From Lonsdalea iberica (GTDB lineage Bacteria; Pseudomonadota; Gammaproteobacteria; Enterobacterales; Enterobacteriaceae): a DNA stretch of 61,310 nucleotides. Position 1 is the stretch's first letter. Each line of letters begins with the position of its first letter. The position numbers and the translations under genes were made by a program. Below, in pieces: positions 1-10,782 of this stretch. The notes below the pieces were generated by a model. The model was not told where the DNA came from, did not search any database, and saw only the letters and a program-made list of their open reading frames with translations. Location: assembly GCF_002111585.1 (NCBI RefSeq), contig NZ_LUTP01000024.1:1-61310 (forward strand), read 5' to 3'.

Positions 1-225
1 GGTATCGTCAACGGTGAAGCGCTGTGCGATCTGGAGTATGTCGAAGACTCCGCCGCAGAAACCGACATGAACGTGGTCATGACCGAAGACGGCCGCATGA
101 TTGAGGTGCAGGGCACCGCAGAGGGCGAACCGTTTAGCCATGACGAGCTGTTGGCGCTATTGGCGCTGGCGCGAGGGGGCATTGAAACGATTGTCCAGGC
201 GCAGAAAGCGGCGCTGGTGGAATAA
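1..225 (+). CDS. rph: RNase PH, C-terminal part (truncated by window start)
   Basis: Frame 1 is open from the first base to a TAA at 223-225, giving the last 74 residues of ribonuclease PH, a phosphorolytic 3'-5' exonuclease that trims tRNA 3' ends. Visible family features are the [20 protein letters not shown] segment and the acidic, helical C-terminus. The 5' part lies outside the window. In enterobacteria rph is cotranscribed with pyrE, and ribosomes finishing rph control the terminator just downstream; pyrE does follow here. The C-terminus looks intact, unlike the frameshifted rph of E. coli K-12. The call rests on the tail sequence plus the rph-pyrE context. Confidence 0.9.
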   Translation, partial: GIVNGEALCDLEYVEDSAAETDMNVVMTEDGRMIEVQGTAEGEPFSHDELLALLALARGGIETIVQAQKAALVE

Positions 226-238
226 AGAGTCTTGAAGA

Positions 239-264
239 AGCGGCCCGGAGGGTCGCTTTTTTTT
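239..264 (+). terminator. pyrE attenuator: hairpin plus T8 just after rph
   Basis: The 7-bp stem AGCGGCC/GGTCGCT (one G-T pair, tiny loop) is followed at once by eight T residues. It starts 14 nt after the rph stop codon, where the UTP-sensitive pyrE attenuator lies in E. coli. There, a ribosome close behind RNA polymerase at low UTP prevents the hairpin from forming and lets pyrE be expressed. The structure is seen directly; the regulatory role is taken from E. coli. Confidence 0.8.
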
Positions 265-579
265 CGTCTGTACGAAACGGCCGGCGAGGTGTGTCACGGC
301 GATCCGGGGTTTAGCATGGTCACTTGCTATGCGACATTGTGGGCGCATCCCTGGAATATTTAATGTCGGCTGGTCGTGCTTCAGAGAGGAAAAGCCTCCC
401 TGCGGCAGCGCGTTGCGCGCTATGTCAGGCGCGCAACGCGCTGTCCGCCAAGGGGAGCAAGCGCTGAATGTTTTTACCTCAAGGACATTCTCAGTCGTCG
501 TCCAAAGACCGGTTGGCCCAGAGGACGCTGTTTTCGGTTTGTCGCCGGGTATTCATCCATCATCACAGGAGAAGTTGCC
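265..579 (+). promoter_or_regulatory. Long rph-pyrE leader, no convincing gene
   Basis: From the rph stop to the pyrE start is 354 bp, much longer than the few dozen bases I recall for E. coli. The open frames here (329-583, and the pyrE frame extended back to 376) show no recognisable protein and are not preceded by good ribosome sites. The main structure is the large inverted repeat listed separately at 402-448. A shorter GAATGT/ACATTC repeat lies near 466-495. Confidence 0.5.
402..448 (+). repeat. Strong inverted repeat in the pyrE leader
   Basis: CAGCGCGTTGCGCGC at 406-420 and its exact reverse complement at 429-443 are separated by 8 nt. Allowing one bulged T at 444, four more base pairs form (GCGG 402-405 with CCGC 445-448). 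No T run follows, so it is not a classical terminator. It could be an RNA stabilising or blocking structure, a protein site or a dispersed repeat unit. Confidence 0.7.
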
Positions 580-1221
580 ATGAAAGCCTATCAACGCCAG
601 TTTATTGAATTCGCACTCAGCAAGCAGGTATTAAAGTTCGGCGAGTTCACGCTGAAATCCGGGCGTACCAGCCCCTATTTCTTCAATGCCGGGCTGTTTA
701 ATACGGGGCGCGACCTGGCCTTGCTGGGGCGCTTTTATGCCGCGGCGCTGATGGATGCGGCTATCGAATTCGATGTGCTGTTTGGGCCGGCCTATAAGGG
801 CATTCCTATCGCGACGACCACGGCGGTGGCGCTGGCGGAACATCACGATCGCGATGTTCCCTACTGTTTCAATCGGAAGGAAGCCAAAGATCATGGCGAA
901 GGCGGCAGCTTGGTCGGCAGTCCGCTGGTCGGGCGCATCATGCTGGTGGATGATGTCATCACGGCGGGCACCGCAATTCGCGAGTCGATGGATATCATTT
1001 CCGCACAGGGCGCGTCGCTGGCGGGCGTATTAATTGCCTTGGACCGTCAGGAGCGCGGACGCGGCGAGCTTTCCGCCATTCAGGAAGTGGAGCGGGATTA
1101 CGCGTGCAAGGTGATTTCCATCATCACCCTAGAGGATCTCATTACCTATCTGCAGGAGAAGCCGGAGATGGCGGAGCATCTGACTGCCGTACAGACCTAT
1201 CGCGATCGTTACGGCGTTTAA
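580..1221 (+). CDS. pyrE: Orotate phosphoribosyltransferase
   Basis: The 213-residue protein has the same length as E. coli PyrE. It joins orotate to PRPP to make OMP, the fifth step of pyrimidine synthesis, in the cytosol. The PRPP-binding loop [13 protein letters not shown] is at about 120-132 and the mobile catalytic loop [11 protein letters not shown] at about 99-109. I chose the ATG at 580 because the protein then begins [20 protein letters not shown] like its orthologues and is preceded by AGGAGA at 567-572. The frame stays open upstream to 376, but that part has no family similarity. It is the second gene of the rph-pyrE operon, behind an attenuator, and converges on slmA. Confidence 0.97.
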   Translation: MKAYQRQFIEFALSKQVLKFGEFTLKSGRTSPYFFNAGLFNTGRDLALLGRFYAAALMDAAIEFDVLFGPAYKGIPIATTTAVALAEHHDRDVPYCFNRKEAKDHGEGGSLVGSPLVGRIMLVDDVITAGTAIRESMDIISAQGASLAGVLIALDRQERGRGELSAIQEVERDYACKVISIITLEDLITYLQEKPEMAEHLTAVQTYRDRYGV

Positions 1222-1225
1222 CCGT

Positions 1226-1257
1226 GTGGCAGCGCCGCAGGTGAGCGGCGCTGCCAT
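1226..1257. terminator. Hairpin between convergent pyrE and slmA
   Basis: GGCAGCGCCGC at 1228-1238 pairs perfectly with GCGGCGCTGCC at 1245-1255 around a 6-nt loop, with one more T-A pair outside. It begins a few bases past the pyrE stop and ends just before the slmA stop, so it could end both transcripts. There is no proper T tract on either strand, so intrinsic termination is only a guess. Confidence 0.45.
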
Positions 1258-1262
1258 CATCC

Positions 1263-1859
1263 CTATGCTATCTGGGCGGCCAGCAGCGGCCAGCGAGCGT
1301 CGAATTCCTGAGTGGGGAGAAAGCGAAACTCCGAACGGGTATAGCGGGACAGCATGCCTTCGCAGAAGGCCAGGAGTTGGCTGGCAAGCAGTGTTTCGTC
1401 ATGCTTGAACGGCGCTCCGCCGCGCATTTTATGTTCCCGCAGTACCTGCTTGATCTGAGATTCGATGCGGTCGAACAGCTGGTTAATCCTTCCCTGCAGG
1501 CGATCCTGTTCAAACATCAAGGCATGGCCGGTCAGAATACGGGTCAATCCCGGGTTTTTTTCGGCAAATCCCAAAATCAGCAGCAAAATCAGACGAAGAC
1601 GATTAAACGTCTCTTTTTCATCCTGCAAAATCAGGTTGATACGGGTTGTCAGGCTGTCTTCGATAAATTCGATCAGGCTGTCGAACATCCGGGTTTTACT
1701 GGGAAAATGCCGGTAAAGCGCCGCTTCAGATACGCCGACGTTGGCTGCCAGCTTCGCTGTGGTGATCCGTTGACTGCCGTCGCTGGATTGCAGCATCTGC
1801 GCCAATGCCTGCAAGATTTCCTCGCGACGGTTCCTTTTCGTATTTTCTTTCTCTGCCAT
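1263..1859 (-). CDS. slmA: Nucleoid occlusion factor SlmA (TetR family)
   Basis: The 198-residue protein matches the E. coli SlmA length. SlmA binds specific DNA sites over most of the chromosome and blocks FtsZ polymerisation there, so septa do not form across unsegregated DNA. A TetR-type helix-turn-helix lies at about 33-55 ([20 protein letters not shown]), followed by the all-helical ligand and dimerisation domain. The start at 1859 gives the conserved [20 protein letters not shown]. The frame continues upstream through non-homologous codons to 2060. It sits between pyrE and dut, as in E. coli. Confidence 0.96.
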   Translation of the reverse strand: MAEKENTKRNRREEILQALAQMLQSSDGSQRITTAKLAANVGVSEAALYRHFPSKTRMFDSLIEFIEDSLTTRINLILQDEKETFNRLRLILLLILGFAEKNPGLTRILTGHALMFEQDRLQGRINQLFDRIESQIKQVLREHKMRGGAPFKHDETLLASQLLAFCEGMLSRYTRSEFRFLPTQEFDARWPLLAAQIA

Positions 1860-1965
1860 GTCTGAAAAGACCCTTGATAAAGATTCAACTGCCCACACCA
1901 GATAGCGCCACAGTCGCGTAATACGCTGTGGCTTATAGGTTTTTTTTAGAAAGAATAGATGTGGA

Positions 1966-2424
1966 TCAGTGGCGGCCAGAGTGACCGAAACCACCTTCTC
2001 CCCGCTCACTGTCGGTGAACTCGTTAACCAGATTGAATTCGGCCTGAACGACCGGCACAAAGACCATTTGCGCGATGCGTTCGCCAGGTTCGATCGTAAA
2101 CGACGTCGACCCCCGGTTCCATACAGAGACCATCAACTGTCCCTGATAGTCGGAGTCGATCAGTCCGACCAGATTGCCCAGCACGACGCCGTGCTTATGG
2201 CCCAGACCGGAGCGAGGCAGGATCACCGCTGCCAGCGACGGGTCGCCGATGTGAATGGCCAGACCGGTCGGCAGCAGCGTCGTTTCGCCTGCGCCTAGCA
2301 CCACGGAGCTGTCCAGACAGGCGCGCAGGTCCAGGCCGGCGGAACCCGGCGTGGCATACGTCGGCAACGGGAATTCCTGTCCGATGCGGGGATCGATAAT
2401 TTTTACGTCAATTTTTTTCGTCAT
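1966..2424 (-). CDS. dut: dUTP diphosphatase
   Basis: The 152-residue trimeric dUTPase converts dUTP to dUMP and PPi, keeping uracil out of DNA and supplying thymidylate synthesis. Signature motifs are [10 protein letters not shown] (about 70-79), GLIDSDYQG (about 87-95, with the catalytic Asp) and the C-terminal P-loop-like arm [10 protein letters not shown] (about 141-150). Starting at 2424 gives [12 protein letters not shown], matching orthologues; the earlier in-frame ATG at 2445 would add seven extra residues. Its first 17 bases overlap the end of coaBC, a translationally coupled arrangement also found in E. coli (dfp-dut). Confidence 0.96.
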   Translation of the reverse strand: MTKKIDVKIIDPRIGQEFPLPTYATPGSAGLDLRACLDSSVVLGAGETTLLPTGLAIHIGDPSLAAVILPRSGLGHKHGVVLGNLVGLIDSDYQGQLMVSVWNRGSTSFTIEPGERIAQMVFVPVVQAEFNLVNEFTDSERGEGGFGHSGRH

Positions 2425-3634
2425 ATCGGCTGACAATCTCGTCAATTAGCTGTTGGCCCAGGAGACGTTTGCTGCCGAGCGGCAACTGTTTGTCTCCTCC
2501 GAGCCAGAAAAGGTGCAACGCATTGGTTTTCGCATTGAAGCCGCGGTCGGCTTGGGACACGTCGTTTGCGCAGATTAAATCCAGTTTTTTGCTGGCCAGT
2601 TTCTGCCGCGCGTATTCTTCCACATTAGTGGTTTCGGCAGCAAACCCGACAACATAAGGCCGGTGTTCCTTCATCGCCGCCACGTCGGCGATGATATCCG
2701 GATTTTTTACCAGGGTGACAGTCATTTCATCACCCTGCTTTTTAATTTTTTCGCTCTCCACGCTTTTTGCACGGTAATCCGCCACGGCGGCGCAGCCGAT
2801 CACGATGTGCTGTTCGGGGGAGGCGGACATGACCGCTTCATGCATTTCCAACGCGCTGGCGACATTGATACGTCGTACGCCGTTGGGCGTCGGCAGAACG
2901 ACCGGACCGGCGACCAGCGTGACATTCGCGCCGCGCATCGCCGCCGCTTCTGCAATCGCGAATCCCATCTGGCCTGAACTGTGATTGCTGACGAAGCGCA
3001 CCGGGTCCAGCGCCTCTCGCGTCGGCCCTGCGGTGATCAAGACGTTCAGATGCTGGAGATCGGCGGTTTGCGCAAAAAATTGCTTCGCCTGTTCCACGAT
3101 CTCCATCGGGTCGAGCATTCTACCGGGGCCGACGTCGCCGCAGGCCTGACTGCCGCTGTCCGGTCCCCAAATATGCACGCCGCGTTCGGTCAGACGTTTG
3201 AGGTTGTCCTGCGTCGGCAGGGCGCGATACATCTGTTGATTCATGGCCGGCGCGACGGCCAGAGGCGCGGCGCTGGCCAGACAGGCCGTCGTCAGCAGGT
3301 CGTTGGCCATGCCGACGGCCAGTCGGGCGATAACGTCAGCGGACGCAGGGGCGATGATGATTAAATCCGCCCATTTTCCAAGCGCGATATGCCCCATCGC
3401 GGCCTCTGCGGCTGGATCCAGCAAATCGTCCGCCACCGGGTAGCCGGAGACGGCCTGAAGGGTGAGCGGCGTGATGAACGCTTTGGCGGCAGGCGTCATG
3501 ACCACGCGAACCTCCGCGCCTTCGTCCCGCAGGCGGCGGACCAGCTCAGGGCATTTGTAGGCGGCGATACCTCCGCTGATACCCAGTACGATATGTTTGC
3601 CGGCGAGTGCAAGCAGACTGGAGAGTTCCGTCAT
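2408..3634 (-). CDS. coaBC: Bifunctional phosphopantothenoylcysteine decarboxylase / synthetase
   Basis: The 408-residue enzyme (also called Dfp) performs two steps of coenzyme A synthesis. The N-terminal flavoprotein domain (CoaC, about 10-190) decarboxylates phosphopantothenoylcysteine. It has His82, the PAMNQQM loop (129-135) and the active-site Cys164 in [13 protein letters not shown]. The C-terminal CoaB domain (about 195-400) joins cysteine to phosphopantothenate using CTP, with SNHSSGQMG (216-224) and the KIKK lysines (296-299). The start at 3634 fits the E. coli N-terminus; the open frame upstream to 3790 has no similarity. It is divergent from radC and overlaps dut. Confidence 0.96.
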   Translation of the reverse strand: MTELSSLLALAGKHIVLGISGGIAAYKCPELVRRLRDEGAEVRVVMTPAAKAFITPLTLQAVSGYPVADDLLDPAAEAAMGHIALGKWADLIIIAPASADVIARLAVGMANDLLTTACLASAAPLAVAPAMNQQMYRALPTQDNLKRLTERGVHIWGPDSGSQACGDVGPGRMLDPMEIVEQAKQFFAQTADLQHLNVLITAGPTREALDPVRFVSNHSSGQMGFAIAEAAAMRGANVTLVAGPVVLPTPNGVRRINVASALEMHEAVMSASPEQHIVIGCAAVADYRAKSVESEKIKKQGDEMTVTLVKNPDIIADVAAMKEHRPYVVGFAAETTNVEEYARQKLASKKLDLICANDVSQADRGFNAKTNALHLFWLGGDKQLPLGSKRLLGQQLIDEIVSRYDEKN

Positions 3635-3829
3635 CGTTTTGTCCGAGTGTGAGCTAAAGAAAGTGTCGGGCATTTTACCATAAGCGTCCGAAGGAAACGG
3701 AATCTTGTCATGGTGACGCGTGTTGCAACGACAGATTGCGCACCTCCTCGCATCTTCTCCTCCGTCCCCTCGTTCGTCCCTTGTCCACATGCCAGAATGC
3801 CTTCAAGACTCAGGGAGGGGGACACTACC

Positions 3830-4495
3830 ATGATGTGGCTAAACGGGCAGGCACCGAGGGAAAAACTGATACGGAATGGGGCCTGCGCATTGACGGATAC
3901 AGAACTGCTCGCCATTTTTCTGCGTACCGGGTTACCGGGAACGCATGTCATGCAACTGGCGGAAAATCTGCTGAATCAGTTCGGGTCATTGCATCAGTTG
4001 ATGACGGCGGAGCAGACTGAGTTTCGTACGGCTCGCGGTATCGGGCTGTCCAAATATACGCAGCTGCAGGCGGTGGGGGAGCTGTCGCGGCGGTTGTTTT
4101 CCTCCCGACTGGCGCGCGAAGACGCCATGATCAGCTCGGAAGTGACGTTGCAATACCTCCAATTACTGCTGGCGCATCGCGAACGCGAAGTTTTTTTAGT
4201 CCTTTTTCTAGACAATCAGCATCGTGTCATTCGCCATCAGGAGATGTTTGCTGGTACGATTAACTGCGTAGAGGTGCACCCGCGAGAAATTGCTCGTGAG
4301 GCGCTGAAGGCGAATGCGGCAGCGTTGATTTTGGCGCACAACCATCCGTCGGGAAAGGCAGAGCCCAGTCAGGCTGACCGCGCCATTACGGAACATATCG
4401 TCAAAGTATGCCAATTGTTGGACATCCGCGTGCTCGATCACTTGGTTATCGGGCACGGTGAGTATGCCTCTTTTGCCGAGCGCGGGTGGATTTAA
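3830..4495 (+). CDS. radC: RadC family JAMM-like protein
   Basis: The 221-residue protein has N-terminal helix-hairpin-helix features ([12 protein letters not shown], about 70-81) and a C-terminal JAB/MPN-like domain with EVHPRE (148-153), HNHPSG (170-175) and Asp183, the likely metal ligands. Despite the name, a DNA repair role in E. coli was withdrawn and its true function is unresolved. The start at 3830 follows AGGGAGGGG at 3812-3820. A second ATG directly follows at 3833. An upstream extension to 3710 would run into the coaBC promoter region. It is the usual neighbour of rpmB. Confidence 0.93.
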   Translation: MMWLNGQAPREKLIRNGACALTDTELLAIFLRTGLPGTHVMQLAENLLNQFGSLHQLMTAEQTEFRTARGIGLSKYTQLQAVGELSRRLFSSRLAREDAMISSEVTLQYLQLLLAHREREVFLVLFLDNQHRVIRHQEMFAGTINCVEVHPREIAREALKANAAALILAHNHPSGKAEPSQADRAITEHIVKVCQLLDIRVLDHLVIGHGEYASFAERGWI

Positions 4496-4538
4496 GGCAT
4501 ATTTCGACGATCCTGAGGGATCTTTAGCTGTTCGGGAC

Positions 4539-4567
4539 TTGAGCGCATACGCTTCAGAGCGTATACT
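4539..4567 (+). promoter_or_regulatory. Sigma-70 promoter for rpmB-rpmG
   Basis: TTGAGC at 4539-4544 and TATACT at 4562-4567 are separated by exactly 17 nt, a near-consensus vegetative promoter. Transcription would begin near 4574, giving a leader of about 160 nt before rpmB that contains the long stem listed next. Strength and start site are inferred from the motif only. Confidence 0.75.
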
Positions 4568-4600
4568 ACGCCACCTTTGAGAATCTTGGGTGTGGCGTTA

Positions 4601-4667
4601 AGAGCCTATCTCAGCAGGTTTCCCCTGATGACAGAGTCTTTTCAGTGAAGTTGCTGAGATGGGCTCT
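4601..4667 (+). promoter_or_regulatory. Structured leader of the rpmB-rpmG mRNA
   Basis: AGAGCCTATCTCAGCA at 4601-4616 pairs with TGCTGAGATGGGCTCT at 4652-4667. All 16 positions pair as RNA, with a single U-G wobble, around a 35-nt loop that has a small inner CTGA/TCAG stem. It lies between the promoter and the rpmB ribosome site. The wobble pair favours an RNA function over a DNA-level repeat. An r-protein autoregulatory element is possible but unproven. Confidence 0.55.
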
Positions 4668-4712
4668 AGAGCCTGACGAGGCGGCCAACACCCTATACGA
4701 AGCTCGAGCTGA

Positions 4713-4970
<258 letters not shown>

Positions 4971-4978
4971 GGAACTGA

Positions 4979-5149
<171 letters not shown>

Positions 5150-5164
5150 TTTTAGTGGATTATC

Positions 5165-5192
5165 AAAAACCCGGCTTCGGCCGGGTTTTTTT
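5165..5192 (+). terminator. Rho-independent terminator after rpmG
   Basis: CCCGGC, a TTCG tetraloop and GCCGGG (5170-5185) are followed by seven T residues and flanked by A residues on the 5' side that can extend the stem. It begins 16 nt after the rpmG stop, a textbook intrinsic terminator separating rpmBG from mutM. Confidence 0.93.
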
Positions 5193-5256
5193 GTGTCTGC
5201 AATTGGCGAATACGGCTGTGGTAGAGTGTTGGCCATGACTTTTCACGGGAGTAAAC

Positions 5257-6066
5257 ATGCCTGAATTACCAGAGGTGGAAACCAGCCGCCGGGGAATTGA
5301 ACCCTATCTGGTCGGACATACCATTTTGCATGCGGAAGTGCGCAACGCGCGCCTGCGATGGCCGGTATCCCCTGAAATTATGTCATTGAGCGACGAAGCG
5401 GTGCTCAGCGTTCAGCGTCGCGCGAAATACCTGCTGATCGAACTGACTCGCGGTTGGATGATTGTCCATCTCGGCATGTCGGGCAGTTTGCGCGTGCTGC
5501 CTGAATACGTGGAGCCCGGTAAGCATGACCATGTCGATCTGGTTTTGGATAGCGGCAAAGTGCTCCGCTACACCGACCCACGCCGCTTCGGTGCCTGGCT
5601 GTGGAGCACGGACCCGGCGACGAGTTCCGTGCTGGCTCATTTGGGGCCGGAACCGCTCAGCGATGCGTTCAGCGGCGACTACCTGTTCGAGAAATCGCGA
5701 GGCCGCAAGACGCCGATAAAGCTTTGGATCATGGATAACAAGCTGGTGGTCGGCGTGGGTAACATCTACGCCAGCGAATCCCTGTTCAGCGCGGGCATTC
5801 TGCCTGAAAGAGCCGCAGGCACCTTGAGCGAAGCCGAATTCCAACTGCTGGCGGTCACGATTAAGAAAGTGCTGCTACGCTCCATCGAGCAAGGCGGAAC
5901 CACGCTGCGGGATTTCCTGCAGTCGGACGGGAAACCGGGCTATTTCGCGCAAGAACTGCAGGTCTACGGTCGCAGCGGCGAACCTTGCCGTCACTGTGGG
6001 ACGTTGATTGAAAGTCTGAAACAAGGGCAGCGCAGCACGTTCTTTTGCCGCACCTGCCAGCGCTGA
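5257..6066 (+). CDS. mutM: Formamidopyrimidine-DNA glycosylase (Fpg)
   Basis: The 269-residue enzyme has exactly the E. coli length. It removes 8-oxoguanine and formamidopyrimidines from DNA and cuts the abasic strand by beta/delta elimination. The catalytic N-terminus MPELPEVE carries Pro2 and Glu3. The C-terminal zinc finger has Cys244, Cys247, Cys264 and Cys267 in CRHC...CRTC. The ribosome site CACGGGAGTAAAC precedes the start. It ends 7 bp before the coaD stop, so the two genes converge with almost no spacer. Confidence 0.97.
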   Translation: MPELPEVETSRRGIEPYLVGHTILHAEVRNARLRWPVSPEIMSLSDEAVLSVQRRAKYLLIELTRGWMIVHLGMSGSLRVLPEYVEPGKHDHVDLVLDSGKVLRYTDPRRFGAWLWSTDPATSSVLAHLGPEPLSDAFSGDYLFEKSRGRKTPIKLWIMDNKLVVGVGNIYASESLFSAGILPERAAGTLSEAEFQLLAVTIKKVLLRSIEQGGTTLRDFLQSDGKPGYFAQELQVYGRSGEPCRHCGTLIESLKQGQRSTFFCRTCQR

Positions 6067-6073
6067 CGGCGCG

Positions 6074-7315
<1,242 letters not shown>

Positions 7316-7316
<1 letters not shown>

Positions 7317-8593
7317 TATTGTCTCCGCGGCGGTAGGTAGGGTTCCAGTAGTTTTAGCAGACTTTGCAGCGCGCCCTGATTTTTATGCAGCACCTGTACC
7401 GCGTGACGGCCGTAATACTGGCGATAGTCGTCGTCGGAGAGCAGATTGCTGACCTGTTCGACCAAGGAGGCGGTATCCGTCACCGTGATCAGGCCATCAG
7501 ACTGCTGCAGTCGAGCGCAAATATCTTTGAAATTGAAGGTATGCGGTCCCATCAGTACCGGGATGGCATGCGCTGCGGGCTCCAGCGGGTTATGGCCGCC
7601 GCGTCCAATCAGGCTGCCGCCGACAAAGGCCAGGTCGGCGATGCCGTAGAGCAGCATCAGTTCGCCCATTGTATCGCCGATGACCACCTGCGATGAGGAC
7701 GAGGGGATAGCGCCCTCGCTGCGCAGGGTATATTCAAGACCGGCTTTGCTGACGATGTTTTTGGCGTCGTTGAAACGCTCTGGGTGGCGCGGCACCAGAA
7801 TCAACAGCAGGTTAGGGAAGGTCTTCAGCAGCTCGCAATGTGCGTCGACAACGATCTTCTCTTCGCCGTCATGGGTGCTGGCGGCAATCCACACCGGGCG
7901 CTGGGAGGCCCATTGACGCCGCAGCGTTACCGCCTTCGCCGCGAGCTCCGGTGTTACGGAAATATCAAATTTCAGGCTGCCGGTCACGTTCAGCTGTTTG
8001 CGTTTCAAGCCCAGCGAAATAAATCGTTCGCCGTCCTCTGCATTCTGAACGGCGATCAGGGTGATACGTCGCAGCAGGGTGCGCATCAGTTTGCCCAGCT
8101 TTTTGTAGCCGGTGGCGGATCGTTCGGAAAGACGTGCGTTAGCGATGACCAATGGAATATGACGCTGATGCAGAGCATCAATCATATTGGGCCAAAGTTC
8201 GGTTTCCATCACAATGACCAGCCGTGGCTGAACGTGATTTAAAAAGCGCTTCATCGCGCCCGGTAAATCATAGGGGAGATAGACGTGATACACGTCTTTG
8301 CCGAAGGCGGATTGCGCGCGTTCCGAGCCGGTCGGCGTCATCGTGGTGACGGTGATGGGCAGGGACGGATAGCGGTAGCGTAACGCTCTCACCAGCGGCA
8401 CGGCGGCCAATGTTTCTCCCACGGAGACGGAGTGCAGCAAGATACCTTCCGGTTTTACGGTGTCTTTGTAGAAGCCATAACGTTCGCCCCAGCGCTTGCG
8501 ATAGGCAGGGATTTTACGGCCGCGTAGCCAAAGACGAATCCAGATCAAAGGCTGGATGAGGTAAAGCAGAACGGTATACAGCAGCTGTAACAT
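7316..8593 (-). CDS. waaA: Kdo transferase
   Basis: The 425-residue GT30 enzyme adds two Kdo residues from CMP-Kdo to lipid IVA, starting the LPS core. An N-terminal membrane anchor (about 2-20, [20 protein letters not shown]) is followed by the catalytic base region LLHSVSVGE with Glu60, and then a GT-B fold. The length matches E. coli WaaA. It is the first gene of waaA-waaE-coaD. About 1.1 kb of non-coding, AT-rich DNA lies upstream, which is presumably where its promoter is. Confidence 0.97.
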
Positions 8594-9669
8594 AAGTATC
8601 TATATTTAAGTCAGAGATAGCGAATTCTATATATTTATAGCCGCTAAATCTATCACTTACGATAACGGAGGCCGCGATATCCCTTTTTTTGCACCTATGT
8701 GTAATACGCGTTTAATCAATATGTTGCAACTATTACGCATTGTCGCCATCTGCTCTTAACTCACTGTAATAATTAGGCTTTGTGGTGATCGGCGTCATGA
8801 GTCCCCCCATAATGACGTCATGCAAAATTTATATAATTTATATAAACAAAATTCGAAAAAAGAGAGATAAATGACATCCTTAATTAATAACGTCACATAA
8901 GCGTAATCAAGCCTCGTCACTATTAAAAAAGGCCAAGTAGCCGGTGAATGAGTTCTCTGTTTTTTGATTATTGTCTTAACGCATCGCTATTCACTATTTC
9001 AGTAAATATTCTCTGCGTTAATTTATTATTCCAAATAATGCATTAAAACTTTTTGGGTAATTATTTTCTGGTCGTTACCGTATCGCGGTAGCCAGAGAAT
9101 CCCATGACAACACCGCTCATTTTTCGATGGGTCAAAGAGAAATGTCGTGACGGAAATATCTAACAACCAACTGAATTTTAACGATAATATTCAGCGATCC
9201 CCCTATTGTATAGAGCACATGGCGTTTCAATCATTCATGGGCGTGTCGCGATAATATTGCGTGGTAATACCGGCGAAAGGGCCTTGATTTTTAGCTGTGT
9301 TTTCCTATTTTTTCGACGCTGCGTTTATTCGGGAAAGAAGCTCGGTGCAAAGAACGGCGTCAGGATTATCTCCCCGGCGTTATTTTCTTTGATACCCCAT
9401 TCGCTTCCTATGATAAAAACGAAACAGAATTGTGCGCATTCGCCTATTTTTCTGTGAACATTGGAGGATGCCGGTTCGTTGTTGCAGTCCGAGCTAGCGT
9501 TATATCTCGTTCTTTCAGATAAATCCCGACATCTACGCCGTGTAGGAGGGGTAAAGCCGGAATGTTAATAAACATGGGAGAGGCATTTTGTCTCCCGCGT
9601 CAGCGATGGGACTGAAGGCCGCCGCGGTCCGGGCGGCCTTCAGGGGCGTTTTGCTGTAAATCGGGGCGG
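8594..9669. other. AT-rich 1.08-kb intergenic region upstream of waaA
   Basis: No convincing gene is seen here. The longest frame on the plus strand (9206-9457, 83 codons) has no recognisable family. A 32-codon hydrophobic frame at 8948-9046 has only a weak ribosome site. The DNA is clearly richer in A+T than its neighbours up to about 9450. It must hold the waaA promoter on the minus strand. A perfect ATGACGTCAT palindrome lies at 8812-8821 and a long hairpin near the wabH end at 9612-9643. The region may be the remnant of a lost outer-core gene. Confidence 0.5.
9612..9643. terminator. Hairpin downstream of wabH
   Basis: CTGAAGGCCGCC at 9612-9623 and its exact complement at 9632-9643 enclose an 8-nt loop. 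It lies 27 bp beyond the wabH stop on the minus strand. On that strand no T run follows; on the plus strand only GTTTTG is close by. It is probably the 3' end structure of the waaQ-wabG-wabH transcript, but not a classical terminator. Confidence 0.45.
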
Positions 9670-10779
9670 TCAGTGAGCGGGTTTACGCTCTGCAAGCGCG
9701 AGATAGGCCGCGCATATAGACTCGATGCGGTAGCGCTCCAGCTGGGACTTATCGATTTCAGGCGGAGACGCCAGAACCGACTTCAGCGTCGCTGCCAGCG
9801 AGTCGTCGGTCAATGCCGCCAGACCCCGCGCCAGTGGGCCGGTCAGTATCTCTTCAGGTCCTCCGGGGCAGCGAGTGCTGACAACCGGCGTTCCACAGCT
9901 CAACGCTTCAACCAGCACGTTGCCAAAACCTTCGCTGTCGGAACTCAACACCAGCAGGCGGGCATGGCGGATATAAGGGTAGGGGTTGTCGCAGAATCCT
10001 TGAAAAATAACGCGATCGGCCACGCCTAACTCGACGGCTAGTTGCCGTATGCGCTGGACTTCCTCGTCCCGGCCTTTACCCAACAAGACCAACGGCATCT
10101 CGATGCCGCTCAGCGCATAGGCACGAATCAAACGGTCGTGACGTTTGTTGGGGTGGAAACGACCGACATGCACCAGATAATCCGTCCCGGCGCGTTCGCA
10201 GGGCTGGCCTGCCAGTGCGGTAATCGCCGCAAAATCAAATGGGTTGTTGATGACCGCGGTATTGGAAGGCCGTACCTGAAAGGCGCTTTGTAAATCCGAC
10301 AGCACCGCTTGAGACACCGCAACAATGTTGCGCTGCTGGTAGACCCGCTGAATTTTGATGCGTTTCAACCAACGGGAGAGGCCGGTTCGATGGCCGAGAT
10401 ACGACGGTGAAAACATGCCGTGTAGGCAAAACCAGACGTTGTCGGGATTGAGCGCCCGGCTGCGGGCCACAATGCGGTCGGTTTTATGCAGGTTTGACAA
10501 CACCAGGTCAAACGGTCCCTGCTGCGCTTGCGCACGTTGGATCGCCGCATCCAGCATCGCGGCGCGTCGGCGAAGTTCGGTAAGTTTGCGCCAAGGCGTT
10601 CGGCTGTGATCGGCGATCGTCTGATAATCGACGCCTTCCGGCACAGGGTATTCGCAGACGTCGCGCAGCGAGAATAGCGAAACTTGATGGCGCTGAGCCA
10701 CCAAGCCCGCGGCCAGCGTCAACACCACTTTTTCTGCGCCGCCGCCGGGCAGGCCGTCGATGATCATCAAGATACGCAT
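9670..10779 (-). CDS. wabH: LPS core GT4 glycosyltransferase, WabH type
   Basis: The 369-residue GT-B enzyme of family GT4 begins with MRILMIIDGLPGGGAEKVVL, has a nucleotide-binding HVGRFHPNKRHD (about 204-215) and the EX7E-type motif SEGFGNVLVEAL (282-293, Glu283 and Glu291). Klebsiella WabH adds GlcNAc to the galacturonic acid of the core, which WabN then deacetylates to glucosamine. It lies 3 bp after wabG in a tight waaQ-wabG-wabH operon. The family is certain; the WabH name rests on order and sequence resemblance from memory. The donor sugar could differ in this organism. Confidence 0.75.
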   Translation of the reverse strand: MRILMIIDGLPGGGAEKVVLTLAAGLVAQRHQVSLFSLRDVCEYPVPEGVDYQTIADHSRTPWRKLTELRRRAAMLDAAIQRAQAQQGPFDLVLSNLHKTDRIVARSRALNPDNVWFCLHGMFSPSYLGHRTGLSRWLKRIKIQRVYQQRNIVAVSQAVLSDLQSAFQVRPSNTAVINNPFDFAAITALAGQPCERAGTDYLVHVGRFHPNKRHDRLIRAYALSGIEMPLVLLGKGRDEEVQRIRQLAVELGVADRVIFQGFCDNPYPYIRHARLLVLSSDSEGFGNVLVEALSCGTPVVSTRCPGGPEEILTGPLARGLAALTDDSLAATLKSVLASPPEIDKSQLERYRIESICAAYLALAERKPAH

Positions 10780-10782
10780 GTG

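Noticed and set aside
376..579. N-terminal extension of pyrE by 68 codons
   Set aside because: No similarity to any OPRTase, and the ATG at 580 has a good ribosome site and the conserved N-terminus.
4601..4667. Miniature transposable element upstream of rpmB
   Set aside because: The inverted repeat looks like element ends, but no target-site duplication is visible and the single mismatch is a G-U pair, which favours an RNA stem.
8948..9046. 32-codon hydrophobic small ORF (MSSLFFDYCLNASLFTISVN...)
   Set aside because: Possible small membrane peptide, but the ribosome site is too close and weak and AT-rich DNA gives such frames by chance.
9206..9457. 83-codon ORF in the waaA upstream region
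   Set aside because: No family features, poor start, atypical composition; likely chance.
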